DNA of 64,000 nucleotides, from contig JAILGA010000136.1 of NCBI GenBank assembly GCA_024697225.1, forward strand, positions 16,259 to 80,258, read 5' to 3'. Source of the DNA: Lachnospiraceae bacterium (lineage in GTDB: Bacteria > Bacillota > Clostridia > Lachnospirales > Lachnospiraceae). Every line of letters begins with the position of its first letter. The first letter of the stretch is position 1. Position numbers and translations under genes: made by a program. A model generated the notes under the pieces. It made no database searches and was not told the DNA's origin. It was given only the letters and a program-made list of their open reading frames with translations. Of the stretch, positions 60,238-64,000 are shown in pieces.

Positions 60238-60264
60238 CACAAATCACCACAAATCCACACAAAT
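60238..60264. promoter_or_regulatory. MraZ operator: direct repeats at 10-bp spacing
   Basis: CACAAAT occurs at 60238, 60248 and 60258, one helical turn apart. On the transcribed strand this is ATTTGTG followed by three or four variable bases, the same GTG[T/G]N3 pattern and 10-bp period described for MraZ boxes in other Firmicutes relatives. The repeats lie between the promoter and the start codon. Confidence 0.75.
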
Positions 60265-60267
60265 GTG

Positions 60268-60296
60268 ATTATAAGTTATATTTTTTGACATTTCAA
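60268..60296 (-). promoter_or_regulatory. Promoter of the division and cell wall cluster
   Basis: TTGAAA and a perfect TATAAT are separated by 17 bp, directly upstream of the MraZ box repeats. Confidence 0.85.
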
Positions 60297-60335
60297 GACC
60301 AAAAATCCAAAAAAATCGCCGTCTCAGGCAACAAA

Positions 60336-60368
60336 ACAGGCGCCCGGAGATGTTTTCCGGGCGCCTGT
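60336..60368 (-). terminator. Hairpin terminator after lgt
   Basis: ACAGGCGCCCGGA pairs perfectly with TCCGGGCGCCTGT over 13 bp and is followed on the minus strand by TTTTG. It separates the ychF-lgt unit from the dcw cluster. Confidence 0.8.
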
Positions 60369-60415
60369 CGAATATCTGGTGTGCGTCTGTTTCTTCTTAT
60401 ACTATATGTTGTGGA

Positions 60416-61429
60416 TTATTCAGAATTGGAATTTTCATCTTTTTTGAAATTTTTTTCATCCTTATGCTCGGCGACGTTTTCCTGATCAGAAAGCCCAGCA
60501 ATCTCCGGGATCTCTTCATCTTTATGCACATCAGTGTCTTCCCGGACAGGAATCTCTGCCGGCCTCGAATTCATTCTGATTCTTACGATCACAGCCGTGA
60601 CAACCGCAAATACAAGCAGACAGATACCAAGCAGCTGGGAAACCGGGATATCCGTGCCCCATAGCTTTAGCTGATCGGTCCTCAACCCCTCAATGATGGC
60701 CCTGCCCAGACCGTATCCGCCAAGGTAGATGAGTATCATCTCACCCTTGTATCTTCTGTGCTTTACATACAGCAGCATTATCACAAGCAGTGCCAGATTC
60801 CAGCAGCTCTCGTACAGAAAAGTGGGATGCACCTGTATATAATTGGTGCCGGAGATAAAATGCTCCGCGATCGACTCTGTGATCTCACCCGATCTCACGG
60901 CCTCCAGCGGCAGACGCATGGCGAAAAGAGAATCTGTATACTGTCCGAAGGCTTCCCTGTTGGTGAAATTCCCCCACCTTCCGACACATTGCCCCACCAG
61001 CAGGCCGAACATGATCATGTCGGTGATCTCAAGAAACGATCTCTTCTTTATGCGCGCAAGTACCGCCAGCGTGGCAAAACCTGTCAGCACACCGCCGTAT
61101 ATGGCCAGTCCGCCCTGATGTATGTAGAATACGCTTATTGGATCATATTTGTAGATCCTGTCCCAGGAGAAGATAACATAGTACACTCTGGCGCCTATCA
61201 CCGAGATAAAGACCAGAGGGACAAAGATATCCCAGTATATCTCACCGTCTTCGCCTATCTTCTTTGCCACAAGTTCGCAGGTCTTTACGGCAAGCAGCAC
61301 ACCCGCTGCAATGATAATGGCGTAGAGCGTGATCGTATATCCGAATACGGAAAACTCCTTCGGAACATTTTTCAGATATATTCCAAGATGCGGAAACGCG
61401 ATGTCCGCGGCATCCATCATATCAGGCAC
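60416..61429 (-). CDS. lgt: Prolipoprotein diacylglyceryl transferase
   Basis: The 337-residue membrane enzyme has seven hydrophobic segments and the signature GQCVGRWGNFTNREAFG. The HPTFLYES motif is complete, YIQVHPTFLYESCWNL, and GRAIIEGLRTDQL closes the domain. It attaches diacylglycerol to the lipobox cysteine of lipoproteins such as the binding protein in this window. The start is GTG (61429) with AGGAG six bases upstream. A hydrophilic acidic tail of about 50 residues follows the last membrane segment. It starts 17 bp after ychF. Confidence 0.96.
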   Translation of the reverse strand: MPDMMDAADIAFPHLGIYLKNVPKEFSVFGYTITLYAIIIAAGVLLAVKTCELVAKKIGEDGEIYWDIFVPLVFISVIGARVYYVIFSWDRIYKYDPISVFYIHQGGLAIYGGVLTGFATLAVLARIKKRSFLEITDMIMFGLLVGQCVGRWGNFTNREAFGQYTDSLFAMRLPLEAVRSGEITESIAEHFISGTNYIQVHPTFLYESCWNLALLVIMLLYVKHRRYKGEMILIYLGGYGLGRAIIEGLRTDQLKLWGTDIPVSQLLGICLLVFAVVTAVIVRIRMNSRPAEIPVREDTDVHKDEEIPEIAGLSDQENVAEHKDEKNFKKDENSNSE

Positions 61430-61446
61430 ACAAAACTCCTTTCACA

Positions 61447-62550
61447 TCATACATTAAATCTGAAGAGTATCACATCGCCGTCCTGAACGATATATTCCTT
61501 GCCTTCCATGCGGACAAGCCCCTTCTCCTTTGCTGCTGAAAGCGACCCTTCGCGGAGCAGATCCTGATAATTGATGACTTCCGCCTTGATGAAGCCGCGC
61601 TCGAAATCGGTATGTATCTTACCCGCCGCCTGCGGAGCCCTTGTCCCTATCTTAATGGTCCAGGCGCGTGTCTCGTCCTCTCCCGACGTCAGGAAACTCA
61701 TGAGGCCCAGTGTCTTGTAGCTTGCGGCCACAAGCTTGTCAAGGCCCGAGGATGTGATCCCGAGATCACTTAAGAACTCCTCCTTTTCCTCATCGGAGAG
61801 TTCAGACAACTCCGCTTCTGTCTGCGCGCTGATGACGAAGACCTCGCTCCCGCTCTGTTCAGCCCACTTCCGGACTGCCGCCACATGGGAATTGGTCGCG
61901 CCATCATCAGCAAGATCCTCATCCTTCACATTTGCAGCAAAGATCACTGGCTTGGCGGTCAGCAGATCATAGCTCTTAAACAGCTTAAGCTCCTCCTCGT
62001 CCGTGATCTCATCAATAAGAGAGCGCGCGGGCTGATCCGACTCAAGCCTCTCCTTTATCTTAAGGAGCAGCGCGTGCTCCTTTGCCGCGTCCTTATCCAT
62101 TCTGGCGGTCTTCGCCACCTTGGCGATCCTGCGCTCAAGCACCTCGATATCCGCAAAGATAAGTTCCAGATCGATCGTCCCGATATCCCGCACCGGATCC
62201 ACCGAGCCGTCCACATGCACCACATTGTCATCATCGAAACAGCGCACAACATGCACTATCGCATCGCACTCGCGGATATTGGCAAGGAACTGATTCCCCA
62301 GGCCCTCACCCTTAGACGCGCCTTTCACAAGTCCCGCGATATCCACGAACTCTATGGTGGCGGGAGTCACCTTTTTCGAGTGGTAGAGATCCCCAAGAAG
62401 CTTCAGCCTCTCATCCGGCACCGCCACGACGCCGACATTGGGGTCTATCGTGCAAAACGGATAATTCTCCGCCTGCGCTCCCGCTTTTGTCAGCGAATTG
62501 AACAGTGTGCTCTTGCCCACATTAGGTAAACCGACGATTCCTAGTTTCAT
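61447..62550 (-). CDS. ychF: Ribosome-associated ATPase YchF/OLA1
   Basis: The 367-residue Obg-related protein has the P-loop [37 protein letters not shown] with the switch region, and the C-terminal TGS domain including [13 protein letters not shown] and [20 protein letters not shown]. Despite its GTPase ancestry it prefers ATP. The AGGAG before the ATG is well placed. Its 5' flank meets the edge of an integrated element. Confidence 0.97.
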   Translation of the reverse strand: MKLGIVGLPNVGKSTLFNSLTKAGAQAENYPFCTIDPNVGVVAVPDERLKLLGDLYHSKKVTPATIEFVDIAGLVKGASKGEGLGNQFLANIRECDAIVHVVRCFDDDNVVHVDGSVDPVRDIGTIDLELIFADIEVLERRIAKVAKTARMDKDAAKEHALLLKIKERLESDQPARSLIDEITDEEELKLFKSYDLLTAKPVIFAANVKDEDLADDGATNSHVAAVRKWAEQSGSEVFVISAQTEAELSELSDEEKEEFLSDLGITSSGLDKLVAASYKTLGLMSFLTSGEDETRAWTIKIGTRAPQAAGKIHTDFERGFIKAEVINYQDLLREGSLSAAKEKGLVRMEGKEYIVQDGDVILFRFNV

Positions 62551-62566
62551 ATATTTTCTCCTAACT

Positions 62567-62588
62567 GCCGTATTTTACGGCTTTTCTT
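62567..62588 (+). other. Hairpin with T tract at the junction between ychF and the integrase gene
   Basis: GCCGTA TTT TACGGC forms a six-bp hairpin followed by TTTTCTTT on the plus strand. It lies between the ychF start codon and the integrase gene and may be a terminator for plus-strand transcripts or a part of the attachment site. Confidence 0.4.
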
Positions 62589-62605
62589 TATTTCCAACAT
62601 TCTCT

Positions 62606-62625
62606 CCACTACCATTTCCACTACC
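62606..62625 (+). repeat. Two CCACTAC direct repeats next to the integrase 3' end
   Basis: CCACTAC at 62606 and 62618 are in direct orientation, 12 bp apart, and the same word flanks the integrase 5' end. This pattern fits arm-type binding sites of a tyrosine integrase. Confidence 0.55.
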
Positions 62626-62661
62626 TATTTCTAAAAGATATAACAAGTTACGTGAATGATT

Positions 62662-63819
62662 TCAGTCAAACAAGGAATCCAGATAGTTTGAAAACTTTGC
62701 AGTGGTTTCTTCGACAGTTTCGTTGGTTTCATGAACATAAGTATCGACCGTGACCTTTATGCTGCTATGACCAAGCATCTTAGAAAGCCTCTTATAATCC
62801 GTTGATTGTTCAACAAACCGCGTAGCCATCGTGTGTCTCAGGTCATGCATCGACAATTTCTTTATCTCTGCTTTTTTACAGCGCTTTTCGAGCGTCGAAT
62901 CATATGTGCTATTCTTAGTCGGATACCCCGTTCTGTTGAGAAACACTATATCTTTGAACTCATCGGGGGTTTTCTCATTCACTTTCCGTTTGTTCCAAAG
63001 ATCAGCCAAAATCTCATATGATTTATTCGTTAATTTTAGAGTCCTGAAACCTTGTTTGGTCTTAGGCGGACCCCACGCCCATTCTTTCGTACTATAACGG
63101 TATTCCAGTGTTTTTTCAATACATATTTCTCTATTTTTCAGGTCAACACACTTCCATGTTAGGCCAACCAGTTCTGATGTACGTAATCCAAGTTCAAGTA
63201 TCAGTCTATACTGTTCGTAATAGCAATAATTCCTTGCCACCTCTATAAATCGTCTCTCTTCCTCTATTGAAAAGAAATCAATCTCTTTTTTCTCAGTCAC
63301 AGGCATCTTAACGCCGATCTTGGTAACAGGACTTTTCCTTATAATATCATTCTCATACGCCGCCCAAAACAAAGTTGTCATAGTATTAAGAGTTTGTCTT
63401 ACTGTCCCATAAGCATATGGGTCATCTATATCGACCATCCTATTCAAAACTTCCTGGCAATGTATAGGCTTAACATCTACGATCCTCATTCTCCCAATAA
63501 CCGGCTTTATATCGTTCTCAAAGCGCTCTCTGTAATTCCTCATGGTATTAGGTCGCACAAGAACAGCCTTTTCGCGAGACCATGCATCAAACCATTCGTT
63601 AACAGTCATCTTTTCAGATACGACCGTCATATGGTGGGCATCCTCGTATTTTGAATCGGCAAGCCATGTCCGCGCCTCGGTTAATGTCGCAAATTCTCTG
63701 CTAATGCGCCTGCCATCACTATTATAATAATTTGCCTGATATTTCCCAGTGTCCTTGCGCTGTGACAAGCCTTTGCCAAGATTATGACCCTTTAAATCTT
63801 TTCCCACAAGAAACCCCAC
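62662..63819 (-). CDS. Tyrosine site-specific integrase of an integrative element
   Basis: The 385-residue recombinase has an N-terminal arm-binding domain (QRKDTGKYQANYYNSDGRR), a core-binding helical domain (TVNEWFDAWSREKAV) and a catalytic domain with Arg in LELGLRTSELVGL, His-x-x-Arg in MHDLRHTMATRF, and the nucleophile tyrosine in LGHSSIKVTVDTYVHE. It resembles integrases of conjugative or phage elements in Firmicutes. The start is GTG with no clear ribosome binding site. Base composition is visibly richer in A+T than the neighbouring chromosomal genes, a sign of transfer. Its gene is followed directly by the excisionase end at the window edge. Confidence 0.93.
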   Translation of the reverse strand: MGFLVGKDLKGHNLGKGLSQRKDTGKYQANYYNSDGRRISREFATLTEARTWLADSKYEDAHHMTVVSEKMTVNEWFDAWSREKAVLVRPNTMRNYRERFENDIKPVIGRMRIVDVKPIHCQEVLNRMVDIDDPYAYGTVRQTLNTMTTLFWAAYENDIIRKSPVTKIGVKMPVTEKKEIDFFSIEEERRFIEVARNYCYYEQYRLILELGLRTSELVGLTWKCVDLKNREICIEKTLEYRYSTKEWAWGPPKTKQGFRTLKLTNKSYEILADLWNKRKVNEKTPDEFKDIVFLNRTGYPTKNSTYDSTLEKRCKKAEIKKLSMHDLRHTMATRFVEQSTDYKRLSKMLGHSSIKVTVDTYVHETNETVEETTAKFSNYLDSLFD

Positions 63820-63882
63820 TACTATTGATTATGAGTATATGCCCATTATACAGCCACTCATATTTGAGTTCAATAGTAGTGG
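63816..63882. repeat. Inverted CCACTACTATTGA repeats upstream of the integrase gene
   Basis: CCACTACTATTGA at 63816-63828 and its exact reverse complement at 63870-63882 bracket a 41-bp A/T-rich gap between the integrase and excisionase genes. Their core, CCACTAC, recurs at 62606 and 62618. They are likely integrase or excisionase binding sites controlling recombination or int expression. Confidence 0.7.
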
Positions 63883-63919
63883 AGCTTCTATTTTCACCTT
63901 ATTCAGTTTTTCCTTCGCT

Positions 63920-64000
63920 TCAGATTGCCCTGTGATTAATCAAATATTCTTCGAACTTCGGGCGGATTATCATGAGTTTTTTGTTCCCGACCTTCACAGC
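63920..64000 (-). CDS. C-terminal end of an excisionase-like DNA-binding protein (runs off right edge)
   Basis: Read on the minus strand, 26 codons open at the right edge end at a TGA at 63920-63922. The peptide AVKVGNKKLMIIRPKFEEYL resembles the C-terminal wing of MerR/Xis-like excisionases, for example the sequence AVKVGRKRLI... of the Tn916 group, recalled from the family pattern. It is absent from the ORF track because the start lies beyond the edge. Its place upstream of an integrase gene supports the call. Confidence 0.7.
   Translation of the reverse strand, partial: AVKVGNKKLMIIRPKFEEYLINHRAI

Overview
The window reads as a chromosomal segment of a low-to-moderate GC, spore-former-type Firmicute, most likely a member of the Lachnospiraceae (Clostridia). 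The basis is strong AGGAGG ribosome binding sites, GTG and TTG starts at good spacing, sigma-A promoters, a Gram-positive style division cluster with MraZ, NrdR and an FtsZ ending in IPDFLKR, two GH94 disaccharide phosphorylases, and heavy investment in c-di-GMP and two-component signalling. The species cannot be named from the sequence alone.

Layout. 1-7 kb is a repeat-rich accessory stretch: the 5' end of a tandem-repeat protein running off the left edge, an exactly 52-bp-periodic DNA array, an LUD-domain protein, two acetyltransferases, a P-loop kinase, a PrsW-type protease, a YdcF-like protein, a second 52-bp array in opposite orientation, and a membrane-anchored J-domain protein with a Tyr/Arg/Asp-rich disordered region. 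7-11 kb (minus strand) is one operon: a protein made of four FliM-N-terminus-like motifs, a coiled-coil protein, the NAD(P)HX repair enzyme and alanine racemase. 11-20 kb (minus) is a second operon: glycosyltransferase, GH13 glucosidase, membrane-anchored HPt protein, pseudoreceiver-receiver protein and a beta-propeller hybrid histidine kinase, which together form a complete phosphorelay attached to glucan metabolism. A tRNA-Pro(AGG), an orphan degenerate receiver protein and a cadmium/zinc efflux operon (ArsR repressor, separate HMA chaperone, CPC-type P-ATPase) follow to 24 kb. 24-40 kb holds two GH94 phosphorylases flanking a LysR regulator, a 27-residue membrane peptide and a third operon. 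That operon encodes a 7TM-GGDEF*-EAL*-HK-REC-HPt kinase, a 7TM-GGDEF*-EAL* protein, a pseudoreceiver-receiver, two transporters and a papain-like protein. 40-44 kb has two tRNA genes separated by a compact cloverleaf-like DNA element, a YfcE phosphodiesterase, a genuine GGDEF diguanylate cyclase, a YhhN protein and a lipid kinase. 44-62 kb (minus) is BioY, an oligopeptide/nickel-type ABC importer, NrdR and the division and cell wall cluster (mraZ-rsmH-ftsL-pbp-mraY-murD-ftsW-ftsQ-ftsZ), preceded by lgt and ychF. From about 62.6 kb the DNA becomes visibly AT-richer and carries a tyrosine integrase and the end of an excisionase, so the right edge is the start of an integrated mobile element.

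How the genes work together. Three sets of pseudoreceiver-receiver proteins, a free membrane HPt and two hybrid kinases suggest a connected family of phosphorelays tuned to carbohydrate supply. The four-motif FliM-like protein is a plausible multivalent docking partner for phosphorylated receivers, although its operon partners are metabolic. The GH94 enzymes phosphorolyse cellobiose-type sugars, and the GH13 and GT4 enzymes handle alpha-glucans or glycolipids. The items judged most novel are the four-motif FliM-N-like protein, the helically phased 52-bp arrays at two loci, the cloverleaf element between tRNA genes and the c-di-GMP-type kinase whose GGDEF and EAL domains have both lost their catalytic signatures.
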